NCBI RefSeq assembly: GCF_900115785.1
Contig: NZ_FOYS01000003.1
Location: 551,790-615,789, forward strand
Reading direction: 5' to 3'
Length of the DNA: 64,000 nucleotides
Source of the DNA: Halogeometricum limi
GTDB lineage: Archaea > Halobacteriota > Halobacteria > Halobacteriales > Haloferacaceae
The notes below the pieces were generated by a model. It made no database searches and was not told where the DNA came from. It was given only the letters and a program-made list of their open reading frames with translations. Below are positions 49,016 through 59,374 of the stretch, one piece after another. Both the position numbers and the translations under genes were made by a program. Each line of letters starts with the position of its first letter. The first letter of the stretch is position 1.

Positions 49016-51832
49016 TTAGTCGCGGCGGACTGCGAGGAGTGCCGCGGCCAGGAGCGCCGTCACAGCGACGACTGCACCGAAGCCGGGCGTGTTCGTTTCC
49101 GTACCGGTCTCGGTCTCGCCGCCGTCAGTCGGCGTGTCCGTTTCGCCGGTGTCGGTCGGCGTGTCAGTCTCGCCGGTGTCGGTCGGCGTGTCAGTCTCGC
49201 CGGTGTCGGTCGGCGTGTCCGTTTCGCCGGTGTCCGTACCGGTGCCGGTCTCCGTACCGGTCTCGGTCATGTTGCCGTCGCCTTCCGTGACCGTACCGTC
49301 TGCGGTGATGGAGTCAGCGACGCCGCCACGGACCGTCACCGTGAACGTGTCGTTCGCCGACTGCTCGCTGAAGTCGAAGGCAGCCTCGTACGTCCCGTTC
49401 TCGGTGACGTACGCGGTCGCCGTCTTCAGGAAGCTCGGCTGCGTGTCGCCGTCCGAGCGAACGCGGAGGTTGATTTCGGTGCCGGGTGCGACCGTCGTCT
49501 CGCCCGCTATCGACTGGTTCGCGGAAGCGGCGACTTCGACGTCGTCGAGCGTGTGCTCGGCTTCGATGAGTTCGTACTCGTCTTCGACGGACTGGTCATC
49601 CTCTGCGAGACCCGTCTCGTCGGTGACCGTGAAGTTGGCCGTGAGGCCGTCGTCTGCTTCGAGGTCACGGGCGTCGCCCATCGTGTTGACGGCGTCCGTG
49701 TCGAACATGACGAAGTAGGTGTCGTTCTCAGCGTCTGCGATGACCGTCGTGTTGTCCTCACCGAGGGCGAGCATGAACGGATCGCGGTTTGCACCGGCTT
49801 CCGTCTGCTCGACCGTGAGGTTGATAGCGTCGTTCTGGATCAGCTGGAAGAACGCCGCGGTCGTGTCGTCGTCAGTCGCTTCGAGAGCGCCCTCGAGGCC
49901 GGACGCTTCGACTTGGTGGACAGCGAGGTCGCCGTAGGCAATCTCGTCGTCCTGCGTGATGTTGCTGTTGTTGATCGCCGCGTAGACGTCTCCCTTGTTC
50001 TCGATCTCAGCGTCGGACGGTGCCGTCCAACTCTGGATGGAAGACGTGTTGCGCTCTTCGAGGACGAGGGTACCGACGCCCTGTGCGTCGTCAGGGCTGG
50101 TGCCCGTACCTGCCTGCACTTCGAGCGGGTACTCGCCTGCGTCGAGGAGTTCGCTGACGCTGTTGTCAGAGTCGATCTCTGCGCTGTCTATCTCGTCGTC
50201 CTCACCGACGGAGTAGAGCGTCTCAGCCTGGGTGTCCGAGAGGGAGCCCGAGAGACCGGACGCGGCGTAGGTGTTGAACGAGACGTTGACCATCCCGTCA
50301 CCGTCGTCGTCGACGACCGTGACGTTGCTCACGAAGCCGACGTCGGACTCACCGATGGTGAGCGTCGCCGTATCCGTGTTCTGGAGTTCGACCGTGATGT
50401 TCGCGATGTCGCCACGCTCTTCGGTGACGATGCCGCCTGCACCGATGTCTGCGCGGCCTTCACCGGCCTTCGAGACGACGATGCTCGAGGATTCGGCCGT
50501 GACGCCGGACTGGTTGTCCGTCGCGACGACCGTGTAGTTGCCCGCGTCGAGGTCCGACGCGTTGAACGTGTACTCGTACTCGGCCTGACCGTTCAGCGTC
50601 GCGCCGATGGTCTTGACCGTCTCGTCGTCAGCGTCGACGAGTTCGACCGCAATCGGGCGGTTCGCCGCGTTCGCGGAGACCGTGCCCTCGATGAGGTCGT
50701 CGTCGCTGTTCGTAATGTTCAGGTCGTCGACGGAGACGTCGAGACCGAGGTTACGGAGGTTGATCTGCGCTTCGTAGCTGGAGGAACCTCCGACAGACAC
50801 GTTGTACGTGTCGATGTCGCGGTTCTCCGTCGCGAAGACGAAGACGTTGCTGTTGTCACCGGTGGAACCGGAGACGAAGTAGTCGCTGTCGTCACCTTCG
50901 ATCTCGACGGAGGTCGAGTCCGAGGCCGCGACGACGGCGACTTTGGAGCCCTTGTAGGCGTTGACGTCGGTGTTCGACGAGTCGACCGTCACGGGTGCGA
51001 CTTCGACCGTCTTGTTACCGGTGTTGGAGAGTGCGTTGGAGCCGTCCGTGATGCTGTTGGTCAGTCGGACCGTGATGTCGCCCGTGTTGACCATGTCACC
51101 GTCGACAGGGACAACGTAGCGGCCATCAGTGTTGGTGATGGATCCACCAGCGTCACTCGCGACGTCGCTCAGCGTACCGACAGGTTCGTCGTCGATGTAG
51201 AGCTGAGCGCCATCGAGGTTGTTGACGGGTTCACTGAACGAGAGTTCGATTTCAGTGTTACCGTCATTGGCCGTCTCGTCGTAGTGAACGCTCTCGAGGT
51301 AGCTGGGAGAACCCGACTGGCTGCCGTCGGTGTTGGTGATCGTCAGACCGGCGGTGTCCGAGACGTCGGAACCAGCACTGTCAACGAGTTCGAACGAGAC
51401 GTCCGCGTTGGTCGTGCTGGTGACGTTCGGGACTGCGGCGTCGAACGAGCCGTTGAGGTAGATCTGGCTCGTGACGTTGGCTGCGCCGGATGCGATAGTG
51501 ACGTTCGCGCTAGCGCCCGAGGTCGTGACCGTGGACGGGATTTCGTCGCCCGTCGCGTTGACGACCGTCAGAGACTCGCTGTCAACGGTCCCTGCAGGGA
51601 GCGTGACGTTGATGTAGTCGTCGCTAGCGTCTTGCGAATAGCCGGTGAACGATACGTTAACGTTGTGCGTGTTGGTCGTGCCTTCGTCGACCGTATCGGG
51701 CTGGAAGACATCGACCGTCGCACCACTTGCCGCAGCAGCGGATCCTGCAAACGCGACGGTGCCGGCGAAAACCGACATAACCATCAGCGCCGCCAGGAAG
51801 ACTGCGCGGAACTGCTTCGTGTTGCTTGTCAT
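49016..51832 (-). CDS. csg: S-layer glycoprotein (PGF-CTERM surface protein)
   Basis: A 938-aa protein from ATG 51832 (a longer reading from 51850 adds six residues). The N-terminal Sec signal is MTSNTKQFRAVFLAALMVMSVFAG..., followed by SAAAASGATVDV like the H. volcanii S-layer. The body is beta-rich and acidic with many Asn-x-Ser/Thr sequons. A 36-residue Thr/Glu/Asp-rich tandem linker precedes the C-terminal TPGFGAVVAVTALLAAALLAVRRD. That end has the PGF motif, a membrane helix and an RR tail, so it is an archaeosortase (ArtA) substrate with a lipid-anchored mature form. It is likely the main S-layer subunit; a paralogous surface glycoprotein is the alternative. Confidence 0.9.
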   Translation of the reverse strand: MTSNTKQFRAVFLAALMVMSVFAGTVAFAGSAAAASGATVDVFQPDTVDEGTTNTHNVNVSFTGYSQDASDDYINVTLPAGTVDSESLTVVNATGDEIPSTVTTSGASANVTIASGAANVTSQIYLNGSFDAAVPNVTSTTNADVSFELVDSAGSDVSDTAGLTITNTDGSQSGSPSYLESVHYDETANDGNTEIELSFSEPVNNLDGAQLYIDDEPVGTLSDVASDAGGSITNTDGRYVVPVDGDMVNTGDITVRLTNSITDGSNALSNTGNKTVEVAPVTVDSSNTDVNAYKGSKVAVVAASDSTSVEIEGDDSDYFVSGSTGDNSNVFVFATENRDIDTYNVSVGGSSSYEAQINLRNLGLDVSVDDLNITNSDDDLIEGTVSANAANRPIAVELVDADDETVKTIGATLNGQAEYEYTFNASDLDAGNYTVVATDNQSGVTAESSSIVVSKAGEGRADIGAGGIVTEERGDIANITVELQNTDTATLTIGESDVGFVSNVTVVDDDGDGMVNVSFNTYAASGLSGSLSDTQAETLYSVGEDDEIDSAEIDSDNSVSELLDAGEYPLEVQAGTGTSPDDAQGVGTLVLEERNTSSIQSWTAPSDAEIENKGDVYAAINNSNITQDDEIAYGDLAVHQVEASGLEGALEATDDDTTAAFFQLIQNDAINLTVEQTEAGANRDPFMLALGEDNTTVIADAENDTYFVMFDTDAVNTMGDARDLEADDGLTANFTVTDETGLAEDDQSVEDEYELIEAEHTLDDVEVAASANQSIAGETTVAPGTEINLRVRSDGDTQPSFLKTATAYVTENGTYEAAFDFSEQSANDTFTVTVRGGVADSITADGTVTEGDGNMTETGTETGTGTDTGETDTPTDTGETDTPTDTGETDTPTDTGETDTPTDGGETETGTETNTPGFGAVVAVTALLAAALLAVRRD
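49118..49225 (-). repeat. Four 27-nt tandem repeats encoding a Thr/Asp/Glu-rich linker
   Basis: Repeat boundaries are 49118-49144, 49145-49171, 49172-49198 and 49199-49225. Each encodes nine residues of the form GETDTPTDT (last copy ending DGG), i.e. a likely O-glycosylation stalk before the PGF-CTERM membrane helix. Copy number in such arrays often varies between strains. Confidence 0.9.
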
Positions 51833-53146
<1,314 letters not shown>

Positions 53147-53630
53147 CGACACCTCAGGCTAGCTTTGGATTCGACTTCGATGACAATGCTGGCGACGACG
53201 TGGTGACTGTGACCCACGAGACAGGAGATACGATCGAAGCAGACCGACTCAGCCTCGCTGCTAGCAAGGACGTGGACATCGCAACCACCGAAGCCGCGAT
53301 CAACGGTTCAGAGACGAGTAGCAAAGAGTCGTTCATAGAATCCGATGGTGGATTCTCCGCTGGCACTATGGTCGGTGCCGGTGACACGCTCTACGCAGGC
53401 GGTAACGGTGACTTGACGGGAGCCGACTTCCGCGTCGTTTGGAGTTCCGAGAACAACGAAAACTCCGCTACGCTCTCTGAGTACACCGCGCCGAACAACT
53501 AACGACCCGACTTCCTTCCTTTATCGACGCCACACCGCCGAGCGACAGCCATCGCTCCCGGACGTGACGAACGCACCCGTCGCTCACCCGTTAGCGCCTC
53601 GAAAAAGAATCGACTGAAAAACTCGTCGTC

Positions 53631-53819
53631 TCAGACGGGTCGTCCGTCGCCGTCGGTTCCGACCAGCCACGTTCCCGCGGTGAGGACGATTGCACCGACG
53701 ACCAGTCCGACGGCGGAGAGGAACGTCGCGTTCGGGAGCAGTCCCGGCAGGAACGCGAGCGTGCCGACGACCATCAGCGCCAGACCGACGAGCGATTTCT
53801 TGCTACTGAGCAGTCCCAT
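53631..53819 (-). CDS. Small two-helix membrane protein
   Basis: A 62-aa protein from ATG 53819 with a short positive head MGLLSSKKS and two membrane helices at residues 10-32 and 35-55. It ends GTDGDGRPV. The longer frame from 53957 adds an Arg-rich, non-native extension. Function unknown, not recognised as a family. Confidence 0.62.
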   Translation of the reverse strand: MGLLSSKKSLVGLALMVVGTLAFLPGLLPNATFLSAVGLVVGAIVLTAGTWLVGTDGDGRPV

Positions 53820-53875
53820 GGCCGACACTCGAAATGCGACGAATATGTGTGTTGCGTTTTCGGTCGGAAATCGTG

Positions 53876-54460
53876 CTACTGCGACGCATTCTCGTAGTCT
53901 CGCTCGCCCGCCTCGACGCTCACGTCGAGCCAGTTCTCTTCGGGCGGAAGCGGGCACGCGAACGTGTCGCTGTAGGCGCAGAACGGCGTGTACGCGAGGT
54001 TGAGGTCGAGGACGACGGTGTCGCCGTCGGTCAGGTCGCCGTCGGGGTGCAGTTCGACGTACCGGCCGTTCCGGTAGGACTGCTGACCCGTCGTCTTGTC
54101 GCGGAAGGGGACAAAGATGGCCTCGTCGTCCTCGCGTTCCTGCTGGTAGCCGTGCAGTTCGACCGACTCGCCGTCGAGTTCGAAGGCGAACGTGACCAAT
54201 CGGAGGTAGCGCACCTCGTTGCCCGCCGTCGTCTCCATCGTCACCGGTTCGGGGTCGTCGTGCACCGTCGCCGTCGCGGCGACGCGCGCGTCGGTATCGG
54301 GGTCGAAGTAGTCCAGTCCGTCGAACGAGTCGCGCTCCGCGGGTGGAATCGGCGACTGCGGATGCGACGCGAAGAAGTCGTCTTTCTCCTCGCGCTTCCG
54401 TTCGAGTTCGGCGGCGTACGCCTCGGGGTCGACGTCTGCGGATGCGTCCGAGTCGGTCAT
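53876..54460 (-). CDS. DUF1684-family protein
   Basis: A 194-aa protein with the DUF1684 pattern EYAAELERKREEKDDFFASHPQSPIPPAERDSFDGLDYFDPDTDARVAATAT, then RLVTFAFELDGESVELHGYQQ and FVPFRDKTTGQQSYRNGRYVEL. It ends DLNLAYTPFCAYSDTFACPLPPEENWLDV. The late YSDxFxCPxPP block is the family hallmark, and its Cys may bind a metal. The domain is of unknown enzymatic role. The N-terminal ~10 residues are disordered. It ends ~57 nt before the small membrane protein on the same strand. Confidence 0.85.
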   Translation of the reverse strand: MTDSDASADVDPEAYAAELERKREEKDDFFASHPQSPIPPAERDSFDGLDYFDPDTDARVAATATVHDDPEPVTMETTAGNEVRYLRLVTFAFELDGESVELHGYQQEREDDEAIFVPFRDKTTGQQSYRNGRYVELHPDGDLTDGDTVVLDLNLAYTPFCAYSDTFACPLPPEENWLDVSVEAGERDYENASQ

Positions 54461-54507
54461 GCCCTCGCTACGGCGTCGTCACCGGTACGTCTGACGGTTC
54501 TCGGCGC

Positions 54508-55482
54508 TCACTCGCCCTTCGCGTCGGCGAGGCGCGCGAACTGCTCGGTCGTGAGCGAGATGTCCGCCGCGGCGAGGTTCTCCGCCAGTTGGTCGACGGT
54601 CCGCGCGCCGACGATGGGTGCCGTCACCTGGTCGTGGTGGAGCAACCACGCCAACGCGACCTGTCCCGGCGAGGCATCGACTTCCTCGGCGACGGCCTCG
54701 ACAGTCTCCAGTGCGTCGAAGTTCTCCGGCGTGAGATACGAGTCGACGAACTGCTGGTCGGAGGCGGCGCGGGAGTCTCTCGGCGGCGTCTCGTCTCGGC
54801 TGTACTTCCCGGTGAGAAAGCCGCCGGCGAGCGGTGACCACGGCACGACGCCGATGTCGTAGTCGGCGCACATCTCGAGGTAGTTGCCTTCTATCTCGCG
54901 GTTGACGACGTTGTAGCGCGGTTGCGACAGCGTGAACGGTTCGTACCCGCGCTTGTCGGCGATTTCGTTGGCCTTCGCCACCTTCCAGGCGTTCGGTTCG
55001 AACGTCGACGCGCCGAGGTAGTTCACCTTCCCGTCTCGCACGAACTCGTCGAGCGTTCGCATGAACTCTCGGGCGGGCGTGTCGTCGTCCCAGCGGTGGG
55101 TGTAGAGCACGTCCACGTAGTCGGTGCCGAGTCGCGAGAGAATCTCGTCGATGCTCTGCCGGAGATGTTTTCGGTTGAGTCCGCGGCCGTTGGCGTCCTC
55201 GCGGGTGGGCCAGTAGATTTTGGAGGCGACGACGAAGTCCTCTCTGTCCCGGCCGGCCAACCAGTCTCCGATGTACTCCTCCGCGCGGCCGTCGCCGTAC
55301 ATGTCGGCGGTGTCGATGAACGTCCCGCCCGCGTCCGCGTACGCGTCGAGGAGTTTGTGGGCGCGGTTGGGTCCCACCTCCACCTCGCCGTCGTCGTCCT
55401 CGCGGCCGAACCGCCACGTCCCGAACGCGAGTTCGGAGACTTTCGTGCCCGTCCTCCCGAGCGAAACCGTATCGAGCGTCAC
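54508..55482 (-). CDS. Aldo/keto reductase
   Basis: A 324-aa AKR. The catalytic Asp and Tyr are in TFIDTADMYGDGRAE near residue 55, Lys is in VASKIYW near residue 87 and His is in YTHRWDDD near residue 128. NAD(P)H binding is expected from QPRYNVVNREIEGNYL and later VAGARTVDQLAENLAAADISL. It reduces carbonyl compounds; the substrate is unknown. It starts ~140 nt after the small membrane gene at 55622 and is transcribed on the minus strand. Confidence 0.9.
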   Translation of the reverse strand: MTLDTVSLGRTGTKVSELAFGTWRFGREDDDGEVEVGPNRAHKLLDAYADAGGTFIDTADMYGDGRAEEYIGDWLAGRDREDFVVASKIYWPTREDANGRGLNRKHLRQSIDEILSRLGTDYVDVLYTHRWDDDTPAREFMRTLDEFVRDGKVNYLGASTFEPNAWKVAKANEIADKRGYEPFTLSQPRYNVVNREIEGNYLEMCADYDIGVVPWSPLAGGFLTGKYSRDETPPRDSRAASDQQFVDSYLTPENFDALETVEAVAEEVDASPGQVALAWLLHHDQVTAPIVGARTVDQLAENLAAADISLTTEQFARLADAKGE

Positions 55483-55621
55483 ACCGACGCCGACGCTCGG
55501 GAGTCGGGTAAAACGACGCGGTTCGAAGGTGAACGGCGACGGCGTGGAGGGCCGACGGCGCGGCGCGAAGAAAGGGCGGGCCGAAGCAGTGGTGTCCTGT
55601 GGAGGGCCGAAGCAGTGGTCG

Positions 55622-55894
55622 TCAGTCCGTCCGACTGTGCCCGTGTCCGACGATGAGAGCCGCGGCGTTCAGCGCCAGAAGCGACCCGAAGACGGTCGCT
55701 TGCCCGCCGCTGAGTCCCCCGTACAGGAGCGGAAGGTAGAGAAACGGCAGGGCGACGGCTAACCAGAACGCGACGAACTGAATCGGGTAGGCGACGAGTT
55801 TCAGTCCGACGCGGACGGAGTCCGGGGGCGTTTCTAGCACTTCGCGGAGACGGGCGAAGCGTTCGCGGGGGACCGTTGATGACGAGTTCGACAT
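55622..55894 (-). CDS. Small membrane protein
   Basis: A 90-aa protein from ATG 55894 with a charged head (SNSSSTVPRERFARLREVLET) and hydrophobic segments near residues 33-58 and 61-83. It ends in the polar HGHSRTD. Two short direct repeats GGGCCGAAGCAGTGGT lie just downstream (55580-55620). No family is recognised. Confidence 0.6.
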   Translation of the reverse strand: MSNSSSTVPRERFARLREVLETPPDSVRVGLKLVAYPIQFVAFWLAVALPFLYLPLLYGGLSGGQATVFGSLLALNAAALIVGHGHSRTD

Positions 55895-56315
55895 GACCTG
55901 TGACACACCTCATCTGTTCGAAGAACGGACACTCACATTAAGCCGCCCGAGAGTTGGGGTCTGTTCACGATGGTTTAAACGAGACTGTCATGAAACTCTG
56001 ACTGTTCAAAAACAGCTGAGAAGAGGCGATACTGTTTATCAACTTCTCTGAAGTCTTCTTCGTTTGAAACAGTATTGCTCTCGTGTCAGTCTTTATTTTC
56101 TATACGTCTGCTGTGAGCGTAGCGTCCGACACCGTCGAGGGGCCGTCGGGAGGACGAAATTCCTCGTGCCTGTATATTCTCCCTACACACCGAGGTTCTC
56201 GGAGTTTGTTGCCGGTAAAACATTCACATAATCGGACCTGAACGGGCTTCGGACGGCTCTTCGGCCTCCTCGCGGGACGAAAGAAGTAATCAGGGGCGGG
56301 TCGTCGACCGAGACG
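55895..56315. other. AT-rich intergenic island with inverted repeats
   Basis: 421 nt of unusually low GC with no ORF. It contains perfect inverted repeats: CTGTT-N4-AACAG (56002-56015) and ATACTGTTT (56029-56037) with AAACAGTAT (56067-56075), plus long T-runs near 56092-56100. It ends in the plus-strand promoter region of the asparaginase gene. It may be a remnant of a mobile element or a non-coding RNA locus. Confidence 0.5.
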
Positions 56316-57302
56316 ATGCCTACGGTACACGTCGTCGGATGCGGTGGGACGATAGCGAGCGAACCGGCCGCGGACGGTGCGGCCCCCGCGAAGGCGGGCG
56401 AGGAACTGGTCGCGGCCGTTCCGGACGTCGCCGAGTACGCGACGCTTCGCGTGACAGACGCGGGGTCACGCGCCGGGTTCGACATGGACTTCGGCGTCGT
56501 CGCCTCTGCGGCCGACGCGGTTCGAACCGCCGTCGCCGACGGTGCCGACGGCGTCGTCGTCACCCACGGGACGGACACGCTCGCGGACACCGCGTACGCG
56601 TTGGACCTCGCGTGCGACGTGCCCGTCCCCGTCGTCGTCACGGGGTCGCAACGCCGCTTCGACGAACCCGGGTCGGACGCGCCCGCGAATCTCCTCACCG
56701 CCGTTCGGGCCGCCACCGAAGACCGGTTCTCGCCGGGCGTCCACGTGGCGTTCGACGACGAACTGCACGCCGCCCGCGACGTCGTGAAGACGCACACGAA
56801 CGCCCTCGACACGTTCCAGTCCCCCGGGACGGGTCCGGTCGCGACGTTCACCCGCGCGACGACGCGAGTCCACCGCGACCCCGAACGGGCGCGTTCGGAC
56901 GTGTCGCTCCCGGCGGACGCGCTCTCGCCCGACCGAGACGCCTCGGCGTACGCGACCGTTCCCGTCGTCCACTCGGGGACCGGAGTGACCGGGTCGGCGC
57001 TGGACCGCGTCGTCGACGAGGCGGACGGCGTCGTCGTCGAGGGAACGGGCCTCGGAAACGCGACGGGACCGCTGGGAGACGCCGTCGCCGAGGCCGTCGA
57101 CCGACTCTCCGTCGTCGTCTCCTCGCGGTGTCACGCCGGCCCGACGGAGGCCGTGTACGGTACGGCCGGTGGCGGGGTCACGCTTCGGGACCACGGCGTC
57201 GCCTACGCGGGCACGCTCTCGACGGCGAAAGCGCGCGTCAAACTCGTCCTCGCGTTGACCGCCGGCCTCTCGCGCGACGCGACCGAAGCGACGTTCGAGT
57301 GA
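56316..57302 (+). CDS. L-asparaginase (type I)
   Basis: A 328-aa protein with VVGCGGTIASE (first catalytic Thr) and VVVTHGTDTLADTAYALDLA (second Thr and Asp). VVTGSQRRFDEPGSDAPANLLTA and VVVEGTGLGNATG follow. It hydrolyses asparagine to aspartate. Unlike GatD in this window it lacks the N-terminal tRNA-binding-type domain. No aspartate-metabolism neighbour is seen. Confidence 0.92.
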   Translation: MPTVHVVGCGGTIASEPAADGAAPAKAGEELVAAVPDVAEYATLRVTDAGSRAGFDMDFGVVASAADAVRTAVADGADGVVVTHGTDTLADTAYALDLACDVPVPVVVTGSQRRFDEPGSDAPANLLTAVRAATEDRFSPGVHVAFDDELHAARDVVKTHTNALDTFQSPGTGPVATFTRATTRVHRDPERARSDVSLPADALSPDRDASAYATVPVVHSGTGVTGSALDRVVDEADGVVVEGTGLGNATGPLGDAVAEAVDRLSVVVSSRCHAGPTEAVYGTAGGGVTLRDHGVAYAGTLSTAKARVKLVLALTAGLSRDATEATFE

Positions 57303-57354
57303 GTCACGGGAAGCCCAGACGGAGTTCGACAGCGGTCTGACCCGTGTCAGCGGG

Positions 57355-57359
57355 TTTTT
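57355..57359 (+). terminator. T-tract terminator candidate
   Basis: A run of five T about 53 nt after the asparaginase stop, before the kinase-like gene, consistent with archaeal termination. Confidence 0.35.
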
Positions 57360-57388
57360 CTGTCGGGAGGGAGAGTCACCGAACGTCT

Positions 57389-58003
57389 ATGATGGAGGAA
57401 GACGCTCCCGCGGGACGGTCGGTCGAGAGCAACCTGTTCGTCACCGTCTCGGGGCCGCCGGGATGCGGGGCGACGACGCTGTGCGAGGGGTTATCGCGCT
57501 CTCTGAACTGCGGATACGTCTCGGGCGGCGACATCTTCCGCGAACTCGCGGAGGAACGCGGCATGACGCTCTCGCAACTCATCGCGAAAGCCGACGAGTC
57601 CGACGAGATTGACCGCGCACTCGACGGTCGCCTGCGCACGATAGCCGAACAGTGGGGGACGGCGAACAAGGCGTTCGTCCTCGAATCTCGACTCGCCGGC
57701 TGGTTGGCCGGAAACCGCGCGGACCTTCGAATCTGGCTCGACGCGCCCGAGGAGACGCGCGTCGACCGGACGCGCGGCCGAGACGAGATGGAGGCGGAGA
57801 TGCGCGTCCGAGAGGTGAGCGAGGCGGGCCGCTACGACTCGTACTACGGCATCGACGTGTCGGACCGGTCGTTCTACGACCTCACGATCAACACCGCACG
57901 CTGGAGTCCGGACGCCCTGCTCGAAATCGTCCTCACGGCTATCGAGGAGTACGAAGCCGAGATGGACGAGGGCGCGTTCCGCACCGACGACGTCGAACTG
58001 TAG
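57389..58003 (+). CDS. Cytidylate-kinase-like protein with degenerate P-loop
   Basis: A 204-aa protein from ATG 57389, clearly homologous to the cmk gene at 18351. The segments [48 protein letters not shown] and NTARWSPDAL are shared. Its P-loop reads GPPGCGATTL instead of GPPGAGKST, so the invariant Lys is Ala28. It may be a non-catalytic or altered-specificity paralogue. It is followed by a T-run and the DUF-type gene at 58039. Confidence 0.82.
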   Translation: MMEEDAPAGRSVESNLFVTVSGPPGCGATTLCEGLSRSLNCGYVSGGDIFRELAEERGMTLSQLIAKADESDEIDRALDGRLRTIAEQWGTANKAFVLESRLAGWLAGNRADLRIWLDAPEETRVDRTRGRDEMEAEMRVREVSEAGRYDSYYGIDVSDRSFYDLTINTARWSPDALLEIVLTAIEEYEAEMDEGAFRTDDVEL

Positions 58004-58008
58004 CCGGA

Positions 58009-58014
58009 TTTTTT
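58009..58014 (+). terminator. T-tract terminator candidate
   Basis: Six consecutive T at 58009-58014, five nt after the CMK-like stop and 24 nt before the next ATG. Confidence 0.4.
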
Positions 58015-58038
58015 AGCGGACGCCGCCTCCGTACGGCC

Positions 58039-58323
58039 ATGGCAGACCTCAACCGCGTGGCCAAGCGCATCCACAACGTCTCGCCGAAGCCGGTTCGTCT
58101 CACACTCGACGACGACACCACCGCCGTCTACCGGATGCACAGTACCGAGTTCTTCCAACAGGAGTTCCAAGGAGAGGGCGAACGCGTCGACGAGGCGGGC
58201 GTCGAGTACCGACTCGTCACCTCCGAGGACAACGAGTCGGTCCTCATCGGCCGGAAAGGCCCCGACGACGACGGGTGGACGATGGTCGGCGAAGTCGTCG
58301 AAGCGGCGCGCGCAGAGGAGTAG
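58039..58323 (+). CDS. Conserved-type small soluble protein
   Basis: A 94-aa protein from ATG 58039: MADLNRVAKRIHNVSPKPVRLTLDDDTTAVYRMHSTEFFQQEFQGEGERVDEAGVEYRLVTSEDNESVLIGRKGPDDDGWTMVGEVVEAARAEE in outline. It has a beta-strand-rich core and acidic ends. It resembles a small haloarchaeal conserved family (SHS2/roadblock-like impressions are weak). Function unknown. It follows the kinase-like gene closely and may share its transcript. Confidence 0.65.
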   Translation: MADLNRVAKRIHNVSPKPVRLTLDDDTTAVYRMHSTEFFQQEFQGEGERVDEAGVEYRLVTSEDNESVLIGRKGPDDDGWTMVGEVVEAARAEE

Positions 58324-58361
58324 CGGAGTCCACGAGCGGTCTTCTCTCGGATATCGCCGTC

Positions 58362-59324
58362 TCAGTCTCGCGTCTCAGACGTGTCTCGCCCGCGAAGACG
58401 CGGCATCTCCGCGCGGATGCTCTCTCGCTTCAACAGGAGGAAGCCGGCGAAGATGACGACGAAGCCGACGACGGTGTACCGCGTCGGGAGTTCGCCGAGG
58501 AACGCCCACCCCGTGAGCGCGGCGAACACCGGCGCGACGTAGGAGACGAGGTTGATTTCGATGGGTCCGAGACGCTCCAACAGGACGAAGTAGACGAGGA
58601 AACCGAGCGCACTGGCGACGACCGAGAGATAGCCGACGGCCAACACCGCGTCCGTGGTCCACCTGACCGCCGAGACGGACTCGCCGATGCCGACGCTCAA
58701 CGCGTGCATCAGGGCGGCCCCGCCGAGCATCGTCCACGCCTCCATCGTCTCGATGGGGAGGTCGGCGTCGATGCGTCTCGTGAGCACCGACCCCAGTGCG
58801 AACGACGCCGCCGCGCCGAAGACGAGGAGTTTGGCGACGGCCCCGCCCGCGAGAAGGTCGTTCGGGTCGGGGTTCGAGAGGACGACGACGCCCACGAGTC
58901 CCAACAGGAGACCGACGACGCCGACGGCGGTGAGGCGTTCGGAGGGGAGGAAGGCCCGCGCGAACGCCGTCGTCAGGAGCGGACTCAGACTGACGATGAC
59001 GGCCGCGGCGGCGGAGGTGACGGCGGGGTCCGTCTCGCCGACGAACAGGAGGGCGTGATAGCCAGCCATGATGAACACCGACCCCACGGCGACGGTGGCC
59101 CACTCGTCCCGGCCGCGCGGGACCAGTTGGTCGGTGGCGTAGGCGGCGTACGCGAGCATCAACACGCCGGCCACGTCGTACCGAATCGCCGCGAACAGCA
59201 CGGGCGCGTCGAAGAATCCGCCGGGGTCGGTCGGGGTACCGAGTCCGGCCTTGATAGCCATGAACGCCGCACCCCAGACGGCGGCGAGGAAGACGAACAA
59301 CGCGACGTTTCGGTACCGGGTCAC
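58362..59324 (-). CDS. EamA/DMT-family transporter
   Basis: A 320-aa protein from GTG 59324; the longer frame start at 59696 overlaps the CBS gene. Ten membrane segments form two EamA repeats (VALFVFLAAVWGAAFMAIKAGLG... and AKLLVFGAAASFALGSVLTRRID...). Repeat-end motifs are PLLTTAFARAFLPSERL and PVFAALTGWAFLGELPTRYTVVGFVVIFAGFLLL. It probably exports metabolites or drug-like molecules; the substrate is unknown. It ends ~37 nt from the convergent 58039 gene. Confidence 0.88.
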   Translation of the reverse strand: MTRYRNVALFVFLAAVWGAAFMAIKAGLGTPTDPGGFFDAPVLFAAIRYDVAGVLMLAYAAYATDQLVPRGRDEWATVAVGSVFIMAGYHALLFVGETDPAVTSAAAAVIVSLSPLLTTAFARAFLPSERLTAVGVVGLLLGLVGVVVLSNPDPNDLLAGGAVAKLLVFGAAASFALGSVLTRRIDADLPIETMEAWTMLGGAALMHALSVGIGESVSAVRWTTDAVLAVGYLSVVASALGFLVYFVLLERLGPIEINLVSYVAPVFAALTGWAFLGELPTRYTVVGFVVIFAGFLLLKRESIRAEMPRLRGRDTSETRD

Positions 59325-59374
59325 ACCACCGCTCTGTCTGCCCGGTTCCTCAACGTTTCGTTCGGGTCCCTCGG

